Source: JAMHWD01 sp035911135
GTDB taxonomy: Bacteria > Pseudomonadota > Alphaproteobacteria > Micavibrionales > Micavibrionaceae
Reading direction: 5' to 3'
DNA: 64,000 bases
NCBI GenBank assembly: GCA_035911135.1
Contig: JAMHWD010000018.1
Location: 248,001-312,000, forward strand
Shown here piece after piece: positions 8,767 through 17,940 of this stretch. The notes beneath the pieces were generated by a model, which made no database searches, was not told where the DNA came from, and saw only the letters and a list, made by a program, of their open reading frames with translations. The position numbers and the translations under genes were made by a program. Position 1 is the first letter of the stretch, and every line of letters starts with the position of its first letter.

Positions 8767-10023
8767 ATGCAAACACAAAATATCCGTTTCAATCCTTTCG
8801 CGCGGGCCTTTGACAAAATACGCCAGTTCTTTGCCATGCAGGCGGCGGGCGGTATCGTTCTGGTGATCGCCTCGGCGCTGGCGCTTATTATTGCCAATTC
8901 GCCGCTTTATACGGATTATAATTTCCTGCTGAACCAGACCAAGCTGATTATCGGCTTTGCCGCCAGCGACGGCAGCTTCGATTACACACTGAGCAAGCCT
9001 TTGCATCTATGGATCAATGATGCCTTGATGGCGGTATTCTTCCTGCTGGTCGGTCTTGAGATCAAACGTGAATTTGTAACCGGCGAGCTCTCAACACGCT
9101 CCCGCGCCATCCTGCCCATTATTGCCGCCATTGGCGGCATGGCTATTCCGGCCGCTCTTTATTATATGGTCAATCATCACACGCCGGAAAACCTGCCGGG
9201 ATGGGCAATTCCCTCGGCCACCGATATTGCCTTCTCGCTGGGGGTATTGGCCCTTCTGGGCAGCAAGGCCCCTATTCGCCTGAAAATCCTCCTCACCGCC
9301 ATTGCCGTGATTGACGATCTGGGTGCGATTGTAATTATTGCCCTGTTTTACGCAGGTGATATGCATCTCGAAGCCTTGATTATCGCGCTGATTGCCATGG
9401 CCGGTATGTTCTTGCTGAATAAACGCGGCGTCAGCGCAATTGCGCCTTATATTCTGATTGGCGTGGTCCTTTGGGTAGCCGTCCTGAAATCAGGCATTCA
9501 TGCAACGCTGGCAGGTGTTATCACCGCCATGTTCATCCCCATGAATTGCCGTAAGGACCCGGATCATTCCCCATGCGAACATCTCATCCATGGCCTGCAC
9601 CCGTATGTTGCCTTTGGCATTTTGCCTATATTCGGCTTTGCCAATGCGGGCGTACCGTTCACCGGCATGGGCTTTCACTCGCTTTTTGATCCGGTCACGC
9701 TGGGGATTATTCTGGGCCTTGTCGTGGGCAAGCAGCTTGGCATTTTCGCCACGATCTGGCTTTGCGTGAAATCAGGGCTTTGCCCGATGGTCAAAGGCGT
9801 GGGCTGGATTCATATTTATGGAATTTCAATCCTGTGCGGTATCGGCTTTACCATGTCCCTGTTCATAGGCGGGCTGGCCTTTGCAGACCTCCAGCATCAG
9901 GCCTCCATCAGGCTGGGCGTTCTCGTAGGATCCTTGATTTCCGCGGTATTGGGCTTTGCGATCCTTTACTTCGCGCCGCCCGCGCAGGAGATCGAACCCG
10001 GCGAGCATCCCCATGGCAAATAG
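8767..10023 (+). CDS. nhaA: Na+/H+ antiporter NhaA
   Basis: A 418-aa inner-membrane antiporter with the multi-helix NhaA layout. The paired aspartates that bind Na+ and H+ are visible in 'AVIDDLGAI' near residue 180, and 'IPSATDIAFSLG' is the conserved TM4 stretch. It exchanges cytoplasmic Na+ or Li+ for protons to hold pH and sodium levels. AAGGAAG precedes the start. The C-terminus is a short charged tail. Divergent from acnA. Confidence 0.96.
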   Translation: MQTQNIRFNPFARAFDKIRQFFAMQAAGGIVLVIASALALIIANSPLYTDYNFLLNQTKLIIGFAASDGSFDYTLSKPLHLWINDALMAVFFLLVGLEIKREFVTGELSTRSRAILPIIAAIGGMAIPAALYYMVNHHTPENLPGWAIPSATDIAFSLGVLALLGSKAPIRLKILLTAIAVIDDLGAIVIIALFYAGDMHLEALIIALIAMAGMFLLNKRGVSAIAPYILIGVVLWVAVLKSGIHATLAGVITAMFIPMNCRKDPDHSPCEHLIHGLHPYVAFGILPIFGFANAGVPFTGMGFHSLFDPVTLGIILGLVVGKQLGIFATIWLCVKSGLCPMVKGVGWIHIYGISILCGIGFTMSLFIGGLAFADLQHQASIRLGVLVGSLISAVLGFAILYFAPPAQEIEPGEHPHGK

Positions 10024-10137
10024 CCCTGAAATAATATAAAATCCCTATCAAGAGATTTTTAACGCTTTCCTGCGCATACTCCATCTTGCGGCGTGCCGTC
10101 CGGCTGCCTTCATATATACATCTGTTCGAGGATCATC

Positions 10138-11586
10138 ATGACGACAAAGACCCCTATCACAATTGCGCGCGGCGATGGCATTGGCCCGGAAATCATGGAC
10201 GCGACCTTAAAAATTCTCGAAGCCGCAGGCGCGCAGCTTGAATACGAGGAAATCGAAATCGGTGAAGGCGTCTATAAGCGCGGCATCAAGAACGGTATCG
10301 AAGACAGCGCGTGGGACTCGCTCCGCCGCACGAAAATCTTTCTCAAGGCCCCGATTACTACCCCGCAAGGCGGCGGATTTAAGTCGCTGAACGTGACGAT
10401 CAGAAAATCACTTTCCATGTACGCCAATGTACGCCCTTGCGTATCTTACGCGCCTTATGTCGAGACCAACCATCCGAATATGGATCTGGTGATCATCCGC
10501 GAAAACGAAGAAGATCTCTATGGCGGGATCGAATACCGCCAAAGCCAGGAAGTTATGGCCGCGACCAAGATTATCTCGCGCCCCGGAACCGAGCGTATCG
10601 TGCGTTATGCCTTTGAATACGCCATCGCCAATGGCCGCAAAAAGGTCACCTGCATGACCAAAGACAATATCATGAAGCTCTCGGATGGCTTGTTCCACAA
10701 GGTCTTTGATGATATCGCCAAGGAATACCCGGACATCCAGACCGATCACATGATTATTGATATCGGAACCGCCAAGGTTGCCAATGCGCCGCATTTGTTT
10801 GATGTCATCGTTACGCCCAATCTTTACGGTGATATTATTTCCGACGTCGCCGCCGAAGTCACCGGATCCGTTGGACTTGGCGGGTCGTCAAACGTGGGCG
10901 ATAATTTCGCCATGTTCGAGGCCGTTCACGGCTCGGCCCCCGATATTGCCGGCAAGGGCATTGCCAATCCATCAGGATTGCTGCTGGGCGCGGTGATGAT
11001 GCTGGTGCATGTGGGTCAGGGCGATATCGCCGCCAAAATTCACAACGCCTGGCTGAAAACCATTGAAGATGGCATTCATACCGGCGAGATTTTCCGCAGC
11101 AAGACATCCAAGCAAAAAGTCGGAACAGCCGATTTCTGCAAGGCGGTGATCGAGCGTCTGGGCCAGCTGCCTGAAAAACTTAAAATCGCGGATTATTCCA
11201 AGGTTCCGGCCGGGGGCATGAAAATTCCGCGCCTCAAGACTTATGATGTTGAGAAAAAAGAGCGCGTAGGCGTTGATATCAACATAAACTGGGATCACTC
11301 GGCCGACCACCTCGCCGATGCCATAAAACCTTGCATCCCGCAGGATCTAGAACTCATGATGATATCCAACCGCGGCACAAAAGTCTGGCCAGACGGCCAG
11401 CCGGAGACCTTCTGCGCGGATAACTGGCGCCTGCGCTTTAAAGGCAAGGATGGAAAAACTGTTCGTACATCTGATATAATTACAATGATGGACAGCATGA
11501 ATAAGGCCGATATCAACGTAACAAAGATGATCGTTTTGCACACATTCAACGGCGTTCCCGGTTATACGGTGGCACAAGGGGAATAA
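10138..11586 (+). CDS. icd: Isocitrate dehydrogenase (NADP type, Rickettsia-like)
   Basis: 482 aa from the ATG preceded by GAGG. The N-terminal 330 residues hold the isocitrate/isopropylmalate dehydrogenase fold, with 'TIARGDGIGPEI', the substrate-binding 'IRENEEDLYGG' and the 'NLYGDIISD' metal site. An extra domain of about 140 residues follows. This long form is the one known from Rickettsia and relatives, unlike the 400-aa enzyme of most Alphaproteobacteria. It makes 2-oxoglutarate in the TCA cycle. A secreted protein gene starts directly after its stop. Confidence 0.92.
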   Translation: MTTKTPITIARGDGIGPEIMDATLKILEAAGAQLEYEEIEIGEGVYKRGIKNGIEDSAWDSLRRTKIFLKAPITTPQGGGFKSLNVTIRKSLSMYANVRPCVSYAPYVETNHPNMDLVIIRENEEDLYGGIEYRQSQEVMAATKIISRPGTERIVRYAFEYAIANGRKKVTCMTKDNIMKLSDGLFHKVFDDIAKEYPDIQTDHMIIDIGTAKVANAPHLFDVIVTPNLYGDIISDVAAEVTGSVGLGGSSNVGDNFAMFEAVHGSAPDIAGKGIANPSGLLLGAVMMLVHVGQGDIAAKIHNAWLKTIEDGIHTGEIFRSKTSKQKVGTADFCKAVIERLGQLPEKLKIADYSKVPAGGMKIPRLKTYDVEKKERVGVDININWDHSADHLADAIKPCIPQDLELMMISNRGTKVWPDGQPETFCADNWRLRFKGKDGKTVRTSDIITMMDSMNKADINVTKMIVLHTFNGVPGYTVAQGE

Positions 11587-12378
11587 ATGGTAAAATCTGT
11601 AACAACAATAAAATATCTGGGATTACTTTGCGGCACTTGCCTTGCGCTCTCGGCCGGGCACTCAACGCTGACTTATGCTCAAAGCTACGTCAAAAGCGAG
11701 GAAAAAGGCGCCGTTCAAACCTTTAGTTTTGAAGTGCTTGTATTACGCAATATACAACATGAGGATATCCCGCCCGAACGCTATCGCAGCAAGGAAGTCC
11801 TGCCTGAAGATCCGGTAGAACCTCAATACGCGCAGGTCAAATTCCTCAAGGCCCAGCCACCTAAAACACTTTCCGACCGCATCGATCAGATGCTTTTCGG
11901 TATCAAGACGGATATTCCGCCGGAATACGATATTTACGGCTATGAAATCCGGCGCTACATGAAAAGCATCCTCACGCCGGCCGATCTTAATGATCCTATC
12001 CTCATCACTAAAAAAATCGAGGACTGCAAAAAGGCGCGCATCGTCCTGGATTACTGGCGAAAATTCCTGAATACAGAAATCATAGAGATCCAGAAGACAA
12101 TTGATGGCGGCGATGTCACCGACAGCGCCCGCACCAGCTTTAAATATCATGAGCGCATCGTCAAAAAATTCATTCAGGATCAATATGCCTGGATTGATGG
12201 CAATCTGGCGTTTCTAGAATATCTGCAATCCATCAACGGCCAGTTTCAGGTCCAATATCCGTTCTATGATATTCCTGACCCAAAAAAGCGTGACAAGATT
12301 GACCAGCTCTATAACAAGCGGCAGGAATCCCTGCGCGAGATCATGAGCTATACGCCGTTTCGTCTGATGATTTATTGA
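11587..12378 (+). CDS. Secreted protein of unknown function
   Basis: 263 aa with a signal peptide (hydrophobic core residues 10-23, likely cleavage after TYA at 31). The mature protein is helical and charged with many Tyr and Arg. The ATG follows the icd stop codon with no gap, and the AAGGGG ribosome site lies inside icd, so the two are translationally coupled. No recognised domain. It is convergent with folD, 4 nt apart. Confidence 0.6.
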   Translation: MVKSVTTIKYLGLLCGTCLALSAGHSTLTYAQSYVKSEEKGAVQTFSFEVLVLRNIQHEDIPPERYRSKEVLPEDPVEPQYAQVKFLKAQPPKTLSDRIDQMLFGIKTDIPPEYDIYGYEIRRYMKSILTPADLNDPILITKKIEDCKKARIVLDYWRKFLNTEIIEIQKTIDGGDVTDSARTSFKYHERIVKKFIQDQYAWIDGNLAFLEYLQSINGQFQVQYPFYDIPDPKKRDKIDQLYNKRQESLREIMSYTPFRLMIY

Positions 12379-12382
12379 TAAT

Positions 12383-13216
12383 TTAAAGCGCGGCCTTGAG
12401 CGTGTTATCCAGCAGGCAGGCAATGGTCATCGGCCCTACCCCGCCCGGTACCGGTGTAATCGCGGCAGCAACAGCACTGGCATCGGTGTAATCAACATCA
12501 CCGCATAACTTGCCATCATCCATACGGTTAATGCCTACATCAATGACAATCGCACCCGGTTTGATCCAATCGCCTTTGACCATTTTAGGCCGCCCGACAG
12601 CCGCAATCAGAATATCGGCCTGACGGCAGATGGCTGGCAAATCTTTTGTACGGGAATGCGCCGTTGTGACCGTGCAATTCTCAGCCAGCATCAGCTGGGC
12701 CATAGGTTTCCCGAACAACAACGAACGCCCGATCACCACCGCATGAAGACCGGAAAGATCCTGCCGCACCGTTTTGATAAGCCTGAGACTCCCCTGCGGG
12801 GTGCAAGGGACAAGCCCTGTTTTATCACCGGCAACCAGCTTGCCCTGATTGACAAACGATAGGCCATCGACGTCTTTCTTTGCAGAAATGCTCTGGATCA
12901 GGGTATCAGAATCCAGATGTCCCGGAACGGGAAGCTGTAACAAAATTCCGTGAATAGCCGGATCCTTGTTATAAGCCTCAATCTGCGCCGCGACCTGTCC
13001 TTGCGTAGCATCGGCCGGAAGACGCGCCTCAAAGCTGCGTATCCCTGCCTTCTCGCAGGCCTTGATCTTGTTGCCAACATAAACCTTGGAGGCCGGATCA
13101 TCGCCCACCAGAATAACGGCCAGCCCCGGCTGTGTTGACATTGCGGCTGCGCGCTTGGCTATGTCGGCTTGCAATTCTGCCGCAACGGCCTTGCCATCAA
13201 TAATCTGCGCGCTCAT
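12383..13216 (-). CDS. folD: Methylenetetrahydrofolate dehydrogenase/cyclohydrolase
   Basis: A 277-aa bifunctional enzyme of one-carbon metabolism (5,10-methylene-THF to 10-formyl-THF). It shows the catalytic Tyr and Lys in 'YVGNKIKACE', the NADP-binding 'VIGRSLLFGKP' and the closing 'PVPGGVGPMT' motif. Length is usual. It lies 38 nt downstream of yggT on the same strand. Confidence 0.96.
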   Translation of the reverse strand: MSAQIIDGKAVAAELQADIAKRAAAMSTQPGLAVILVGDDPASKVYVGNKIKACEKAGIRSFEARLPADATQGQVAAQIEAYNKDPAIHGILLQLPVPGHLDSDTLIQSISAKKDVDGLSFVNQGKLVAGDKTGLVPCTPQGSLRLIKTVRQDLSGLHAVVIGRSLLFGKPMAQLMLAENCTVTTAHSRTKDLPAICRQADILIAAVGRPKMVKGDWIKPGAIVIDVGINRMDDGKLCGDVDYTDASAVAAAITPVPGGVGPMTIACLLDNTLKAAL

Positions 13217-13254
13217 GATCCCAGCCTTTGCCTTTCTTTGTTAAAACCCGCCGC

Positions 13255-13533
13255 TTAGCCCAGCAATGAATAAAGAAGAGATTCAAGGGCGGTCAGGGCA
13301 ACAATAACGATCAGGGGAGTCAGATCAATGCCACCAACCGGCGGCACATACTTGCGTACAGGCTTGAATACCGGATCGGTTGCCCGATGCAGCAAGCCCA
13401 TCAGATTTTGCGCCTGTTCGTTATTTTCATTAATGACATCAAAGGCAATCAGCCAGCTGACGATAACCTGAATGATAATAATCAGAATAAAAATATGAAT
13501 GGCCAAGCCAATAAGAGAGAGAATAAAACCCAT
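13255..13533 (-). CDS. YggT family membrane protein
   Basis: 92 aa with two hydrophobic segments (residues 3-30 and 70-90) and the family hallmark pattern 'PVFKPVRKYVPPVGGIDLTP' between them. YggT proteins are inner-membrane proteins often found near folD or cell-division genes, with roles suggested in osmotic or envelope homeostasis. Together with folD it may form a two-gene operon. Confidence 0.88.
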   Translation of the reverse strand: MGFILSLIGLAIHIFILIIIIQVIVSWLIAFDVINENNEQAQNLMGLLHRATDPVFKPVRKYVPPVGGIDLTPLIVIVALTALESLLYSLLG

Positions 13534-13721
13534 GTGAAATCTTTCTTTATAAAAGGAAAAGACCGGAAAAACGGCTCTTTTGGGAATCTAACATGAATGG
13601 CCCGGGAAGGAAATAAGCCAGCCATAAGAAAATACCGCAATATTAGAGAGCGCATTTTCGGGCATCTTATGATAAAATTATTATGATTTAAGCATGGTTA
13701 TTACGCCGATACGGAGGGCAT

Positions 13722-14432
13722 ATGCCTGTTTTCGACCCCCTGACCGCTGGCACATTGCTAATTTTGGCCGCCGGAGGTCAAGAGCTCTGCCAAATGGAAC
13801 AGCCTACAAATATCGACATTCGCCCCTCGACGGAAAAGGTTGAATTTGTAACCCATCTTTCACTGGCTGACCTGCAACAGCAGGAAACCGACACGCTTAA
13901 TCCTTATGGCAGCGGCACACAATCCGTCACGCAAGGCTTTGCACAGGGGCGCATATCCATGAAGGCCGAGATCAAACTGGATCTCAAGCCCTTGCCCAAA
14001 TACAGGGCCGCCTGTATCTGGTACGATACAATCTCCGTAAAATTCTCCATCGACCCTGCCGTTTATATCGCCAAGGAAGTCTATAAGGACCGCTGCATGA
14101 AAAAGGCGGTTATGGACCATGAAATGAAGCATGTCATGGCCGACCGTAAACTGGTAAACAGATATTCCCAGATCATGGGCCAGAAAATCATGACCGGTCT
14201 TAAGGCACGAGGGTTTATGGCCGGGCCGGTCAAGGCCGAAGCCGCGCAAGCCACCGCCGATCAGATGCGCCGCACCGCCGAACAGATCATCGAAACTGAA
14301 TTCCAACGCATGCAGCTGGACCGCACCGACATGCAGCGCGCCATCGACAGTCTTGAAGAATACGAGCGCGTATCGGCGCTATGCCCCGATTTCAAGGTCA
14401 CGCCGAAAATGCTGGACCCGCGCAAGCGCTAG
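13722..14432 (+). CDS. DUF922-like HExxH putative metalloprotease
   Basis: 236 aa with a hydrophobic N-terminus that may be an uncleaved or weak signal peptide. A zinc-protease-type HExxH (HEMKH near residue 128) stands in a context like that of DUF922 proteins, with two Cys before it. The C-terminal third is a charged helix. Probably an envelope hydrolase of unknown substrate. The family link is by motif and layout only. Confidence 0.55.
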   Translation: MPVFDPLTAGTLLILAAGGQELCQMEQPTNIDIRPSTEKVEFVTHLSLADLQQQETDTLNPYGSGTQSVTQGFAQGRISMKAEIKLDLKPLPKYRAACIWYDTISVKFSIDPAVYIAKEVYKDRCMKKAVMDHEMKHVMADRKLVNRYSQIMGQKIMTGLKARGFMAGPVKAEAAQATADQMRRTAEQIIETEFQRMQLDRTDMQRAIDSLEEYERVSALCPDFKVTPKMLDPRKR

Positions 14433-14440
14433 GCCATGCT

Positions 14441-14959
14441 TTAATCCTTTGGAAAATACGGCAGGATTTCGGCCTGCGCCGATTCCATCGTCAGGGGCAT
14501 CTGAATCATGTTTTCAATCACCAGCCCCGGCCCCACCACAATACTGGCCGGAACCCCCGCCAATCCCAAAGCTTTTGGCATCAACCCGCCCAGATCCGAA
14601 CCCACGGCGCGGTAAGGATTTCCCAGCTCAGCTAAAAACGCCTTGGTGTCTTCAGGCTTGTCCATCAGAGCAATGCCATAAACAGGAATGCCGTGATCGC
14701 GGCTTAAGGTCATCAGCACTTCATGCTCGGCACGGCATGGGACGCACCAACTGGCAAAAATATTCAGCACAAATTTTTCTTCTGCAAAATTATCAGGTCC
14801 AAAATCACCGCCCGCCAATCCCGGCATGCCAAAATCAGGAATACGGGCAACAGCCGCAGGCGGCACAAACATAAACCATGCCAGCGCCGCAATGACCACC
14901 AGCAATACGCCATTAAGGGCAATCAAAGGTTTGAGAGATTTTTTACAGGTCCCGGACAT
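14441..14959 (-). CDS. TlpA/CcmG-like thioredoxin-fold protein
   Basis: 172 aa with an N-terminal membrane anchor (about residues 11-31) and a periplasmic thioredoxin domain with a WCVPC redox centre near residues 71-75 and a cis-Pro in 'GVPAS'. The layout matches DsbE/CcmG, which reduces apocytochrome c or CcmH during cytochrome c maturation. No other ccm gene is near. It starts 3 nt after the stop of the PLP enzyme gene, so the two probably share a transcript. Confidence 0.85.
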   Translation of the reverse strand: MSGTCKKSLKPLIALNGVLLVVIAALAWFMFVPPAAVARIPDFGMPGLAGGDFGPDNFAEEKFVLNIFASWCVPCRAEHEVLMTLSRDHGIPVYGIALMDKPEDTKAFLAELGNPYRAVGSDLGGLMPKALGLAGVPASIVVGPGLVIENMIQMPLTMESAQAEILPYFPKD

Positions 14960-14962
14960 ATT

Positions 14963-16141
14963 CTAGATCGCATCCAAGGCATGGAGCAGATCCGCCTTCA
15001 AATCGGCAATATCCTCGATACCTATCGAGAGGCGCAGCAGACTATCGGAAACTCCGGCTTTGGCGCGTGCCTCCGGCCCCATCGAAACATGCGTCATGGT
15101 GGCCGGATGATTGATCAGGCTTTCCGTGCCGCCCAAAGACTGCGCCAGCGCGAATAATCGCAAGGCCGATGTAAATTTCTCAACGCCCGCCTTATCGCCA
15201 TCCAGATCAAAGGAAATCATTGCGCCAAACCCTGATTGCTGAGCCGCCGCGATGTCATGACCGGGATGAGATGCCAGCCCCGGATAATAAACACGCCGGA
15301 CCTTTTTATGCCCGGCCAGAAGATCCGCAATAACGCGGGCATTTTCTTCTGCCCTGCTCACGCGCAGCTCCAGCGTCCTTAAACCCCGCAATGTCATATA
15401 GGCATCAAACGGCGCGCCGATAAGCCCTAAAGAGTTAGCCCAGAAATCCAGCTTTTCCCATACAGACTTATCTTTGGCTACAACCGCGCCGCCCACAATG
15501 TCGCTATGGCCATTGATGAATTTCGTGGTCGAATGATAAGCGATATCCGCGCCCAGATTCAAAGGCTGCTGGAGGATCGGCGAAAGAAACGTATTATCGC
15601 AGACAATCAGACAATCATCGCGCTGCGCTTTTGCAGCTTTTGCAATGGCGGCAATATCGGCAATCCGCATTACCGGGTTACTGGGGCTTTCGATCAGGAT
15701 CATGCGCGGCGCGTCTTTGATCGCCGCCGCCATGGCCGCCGCATCATACATATCAACAAATGCCAGTTTGAAATGCCCTTTATCGGCCAGCGCCTGCAAC
15801 AGGCGATAAGAACGCCCGTAACAATCATAGGGCGCGATCAGAAGATCATCCCGTTCCAGCAGATGCACAATCAAGGTGAGGGCCGCCATGCCCGATGAGG
15901 TGACACAGGCCTTATATCCGCCCTCCAATTCACTCAAGGCCTCGGCCAGAATGTCGCGCGTGGGGTTGCGCGTACGGGAATATTCATACCCCAGACTCTC
16001 CTCCAGCTTCTTCAGCTTGAAAGTCGAGGATAAATATAGCGGCGGCACAATGGCGTTATACGCGCCGTCTGTGGCAATGCCTGCCTGCACAAGGGCTGTG
16101 ATTTTTGATCGGGAAGATGGGGCGTCTGTCATGCCCGCCAT
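14963..16141 (-). CDS. Cys/Met metabolism PLP-dependent enzyme
   Basis: About 392 aa, fold type I trans-sulfuration family (cystathionine gamma-synthase, cystathionine lyases, methionine gamma-lyase). The PLP lysine is in 'YHSTTKFINGHSD', with 'SSGMAALT' binding phosphate and 'LIESPSNPVMRI' near the cofactor. The exact reaction cannot be fixed from the sequence. A lyase or synthase of the Met/Cys pathway is most likely. Start choice is open between ATGs at 16141 and 16132 and a TTG at 16168. The phage-like element begins just upstream. Confidence 0.88.
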   Translation of the reverse strand: MAGMTDAPSSRSKITALVQAGIATDGAYNAIVPPLYLSSTFKLKKLEESLGYEYSRTRNPTRDILAEALSELEGGYKACVTSSGMAALTLIVHLLERDDLLIAPYDCYGRSYRLLQALADKGHFKLAFVDMYDAAAMAAAIKDAPRMILIESPSNPVMRIADIAAIAKAAKAQRDDCLIVCDNTFLSPILQQPLNLGADIAYHSTTKFINGHSDIVGGAVVAKDKSVWEKLDFWANSLGLIGAPFDAYMTLRGLRTLELRVSRAEENARVIADLLAGHKKVRRVYYPGLASHPGHDIAAAQQSGFGAMISFDLDGDKAGVEKFTSALRLFALAQSLGGTESLINHPATMTHVSMGPEARAKAGVSDSLLRLSIGIEDIADLKADLLHALDAI

Positions 16142-16172
16142 GATAATAAGGCCATAAGCCTTTTCCAATCAA

Positions 16173-16205
16173 AAACCGCTGCTTCTGGAACAGAAACAGC
16201 GGTTT
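16173..16205 (-). terminator. Strong hairpin at the left end of the phage-like element
   Basis: A 15-bp stem with one mismatch and a GAA loop. The outer arm is AAACCGCTG with CAGCGGTTT. On the minus strand it is followed by TTTTTG, so it reads as a Rho-independent terminator for the holin end of the late operon, keeping phage transcription out of the downstream PLP enzyme gene. Confidence 0.75.
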
Positions 16206-16314
16206 GATACGGTAGTGAGCTAACTAGACGGTAGAGGTAAAAACTGTCTATTCTTTAATTATGTCACAAGAATATGGCTAAAAGATGGGAAGTTCTTGGT
16301 AATTTCAGGGATTT

Positions 16315-16854
16315 TCAAGGCTTTTTGCTCAATTGTGACGGCAACCAGAAAATCGGCTCATTCCCGCCGGCAGAACGCTTTTCCTCGCTGCGCTTGTACA
16401 CATATATGCCAAGAACCGACAAGCCAACAGCCCAGATGGCGCTCAAAGAACTCATCGCCGCCATAATTGCCCCGGCCTGTTCGGTCTTGAAAATAATAAC
16501 ATAGGCAATGCCAAACATCTGCGCCGCCCATGTAGCGGCCATCAGATAACCAAAAGTCGGACGCATACGGCGTACATAAGCATCATTGGACGATACCTCC
16601 GCACGCAGGGATTGATTAACCTCCCCGATCGCATTTTCAAATTCCTTGACCTGCATCGCGGCCATGGCCTCGGCATGGCGATTGATCTCGATCAGTTGTT
16701 CCTGCGGGATGGCTCCACCCTTCATGGCTTCATCGACTTTGGACAGCGCCTCAGATGCGGTTTTCATCACGGGGTTATCTATCCGTCCCAATGATTCCGA
16801 GAGGACCTCGATCAATTCTGGAATTCCAACCTTGGTAATAAGCGTTTCGATCAT
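16315..16854 (-). CDS. 3TM holin (GTA_holin_3TM-like)
   Basis: 179 aa. The first 105 residues are amphipathic and charged. A membrane region follows, with 'MRPTFGYLMAATWAAQMFG' and a second hydrophobic block at about 130-155, then a basic tail. The layout, with the conserved 'RRMRPTFGY' before the first helix, resembles the 3TM holins found in gene transfer agents and alphaproteobacterial phages, which open the inner membrane for release. AAAAGGAAAC precedes the start. Last gene of the late operon. Confidence 0.7.
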   Translation of the reverse strand: MIETLITKVGIPELIEVLSESLGRIDNPVMKTASEALSKVDEAMKGGAIPQEQLIEINRHAEAMAAMQVKEFENAIGEVNQSLRAEVSSNDAYVRRMRPTFGYLMAATWAAQMFGIAYVIIFKTEQAGAIMAAMSSLSAIWAVGLSVLGIYVYKRSEEKRSAGGNEPIFWLPSQLSKKP

Positions 16855-16872
16855 GTTTGTTTCCTTTTAAGG

Positions 16873-16912
16873 TTAAAGAGCGCCGGACCTCCGGCGGATG
16901 GCAGTCGCCATC
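16873..16912 (+). repeat. Double-hairpin element, copy 1 (inverted orientation)
   Basis: Leader TTAAAGAG, then stem CGCCGG/CCGGCG (loop ACCT), then stem GATGGC/GCCATC with an AGTC tetraloop. It is the only copy in plus orientation and faces copy 2 across 15 nt, in the gap between the wall hydrolase and holin genes. Confidence 0.6.
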
Positions 16913-16927
16913 TTTTATGCACCCAAA

Positions 16928-16966
16928 GGCGCGACTGCGCCTCGTGGCCAATGCCACGCTCTTAAA
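16928..16966 (-). repeat. Double-hairpin element, copy 2
   Basis: Read on the minus strand: leader TTTAAGAG (its TAA is the wall hydrolase stop codon), stem CGTGGC/GCCACG, then stem GGCGC/GCGCC with an AGTC tetraloop. It shares leader and loop with the other copies while the stem bases differ in compensating pairs. Confidence 0.65.
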
Positions 16967-17444
16967 TGATAGAGTAAAAAATATGCCGCCCCAGTACGGC
17001 CACAGGCTTTTCTGTTTCCGCCCAATATGGCGTGACCCCGGCGGCATGGTAATGCGTGGCGCTGTTTGTAACATCAGGCAACACACCTGCCTGTGCGCGC
17101 CTTGCCATGCGCTTGGCGGTGGCGAAATAAATATCGCTCTCATCCACGGCCTGCAGTTTTTGGAAATTGGGATCTGACCGGTTCCAGCAGGAAAACTGAT
17201 AAGGCTTCTGGCAGACCTGAATAATATTATTCCCCCACCAGAACCCGGCGCGGCTTTCGGCAATATCCACACGGTTTAAAATCACATTGGCCACGGCCTG
17301 CATACCGATACTGCCCTCGCCCCGGGCCTCGCCCCATAATGTGCGCGCCAGAACATCAATCTCCATATCGCGGTAGAATGCGGCCATATCCTGATCCGCC
17401 GGGCCGCCAGCGCCGCCCAGCCCGATTAAAGTCGGCTTTTTCAT
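16962..17444 (-). CDS. SleB-type cell wall hydrolase (endolysin)
   Basis: 160 aa matching the Hydrolase_2/SleB fold. The catalytic Glu lies in 'LWGEARGEG' (near residue 39), followed by 'AVANVILNRV' and the later conserved 'ATHYHA'. It has no signal peptide, so it probably reaches peptidoglycan through the holin. It is set between the spanin-like and holin genes, as expected of a phage lysin. AAAAGGAGATT lies upstream. T7 itself uses an amidase, so this is a module swap. Confidence 0.85.
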   Translation of the reverse strand: MKKPTLIGLGGAGGPADQDMAAFYRDMEIDVLARTLWGEARGEGSIGMQAVANVILNRVDIAESRAGFWWGNNIIQVCQKPYQFSCWNRSDPNFQKLQAVDESDIYFATAKRMARRAQAGVLPDVTNSATHYHAAGVTPYWAETEKPVAVLGRHIFYSII

Positions 17445-17481
17445 TGTGATTAATCTCCTTTTGATATTTTATGCTCCAAAA

Positions 17482-17521
17482 GCGCGCGACTGCACGCCGC
17501 GCCAAATGGCGCGTTCTTAAA
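17482..17521 (-). repeat. Double-hairpin element, copy 3
   Basis: Read on the minus strand: TTTAAGAA leader, stem CGCGCC/GGCGCG (loop ATTT), then stem GCGTGC/GCGCGC (one mismatch) with an AGTC loop. It starts about 10 nt past the stop of the spanin-like gene. Confidence 0.6.
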
Positions 17522-17529
17522 CTAAAATC

Positions 17530-17850
17530 TCATTCAACTCTGGCCTTTAGCGCCTCAGCCTTGAGCGCGGTGGCATCAAGCTTGGCTTCAATCCGCAGCA
17601 AATGCTCCACCAGCCTCAATTCCAGATCACGAAGATCGCGCTGACTGGCATAAGTCTTGGCGGCCTCCAGCTTGAACGCGTGCAAGGCTTCGCGCATTTG
17701 ATCGCTGCGGTGGTCCAGCATATCCTGCAGGTGATCGATGGCCGCCTCATTATCCTGGCGCGTCCGCCAGATCATGGCAAAAAGGCCAGCCATGGCAGGC
17801 AGGTCAATCACCGTGACCCACCACACCAGATCCGAAGAAAGTGATGTCAT
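17530..17850 (-). CDS. Small TM plus coiled-coil protein, possible Rz-like spanin
   Basis: 106 aa with one N-terminal membrane helix (about residues 8-28) and a long charged coiled coil for the rest. Size, topology and position between large terminase and lysis genes parallel T7 gp18.5 (Rz, inner-membrane spanin). No separate Rz1 lipoprotein frame is visible inside or next to it. AAAAGGATAAT precedes the start. The spanin role is inferred. Confidence 0.6.
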   Translation of the reverse strand: MTSLSSDLVWWVTVIDLPAMAGLFAMIWRTRQDNEAAIDHLQDMLDHRSDQMREALHAFKLEAAKTYASQRDLRDLELRLVEHLLRIEAKLDATALKAEALKARVE

Positions 17851-17891
17851 GTTATTATCCTTTTTGGGTAAAAAACGTTGGGCGCATTTAA

Positions 17892-17932
17892 GGCGGCGAC
17901 TGCCGCCCGCCGAAAATTCGGCGTTCTTGTTC
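17892..17932 (-). repeat. Double-hairpin element, copy 4
   Basis: Read on the minus strand: AAGAA leader, stem CGCCGAA/TTCGGCG, then a perfect stem GGCGGC/GCCGCC with an AGTC tetraloop. It lies in tandem with copy 5 between the large terminase and the spanin-like gene. Confidence 0.65.
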
Positions 17933-17940
17933 TAAAACAT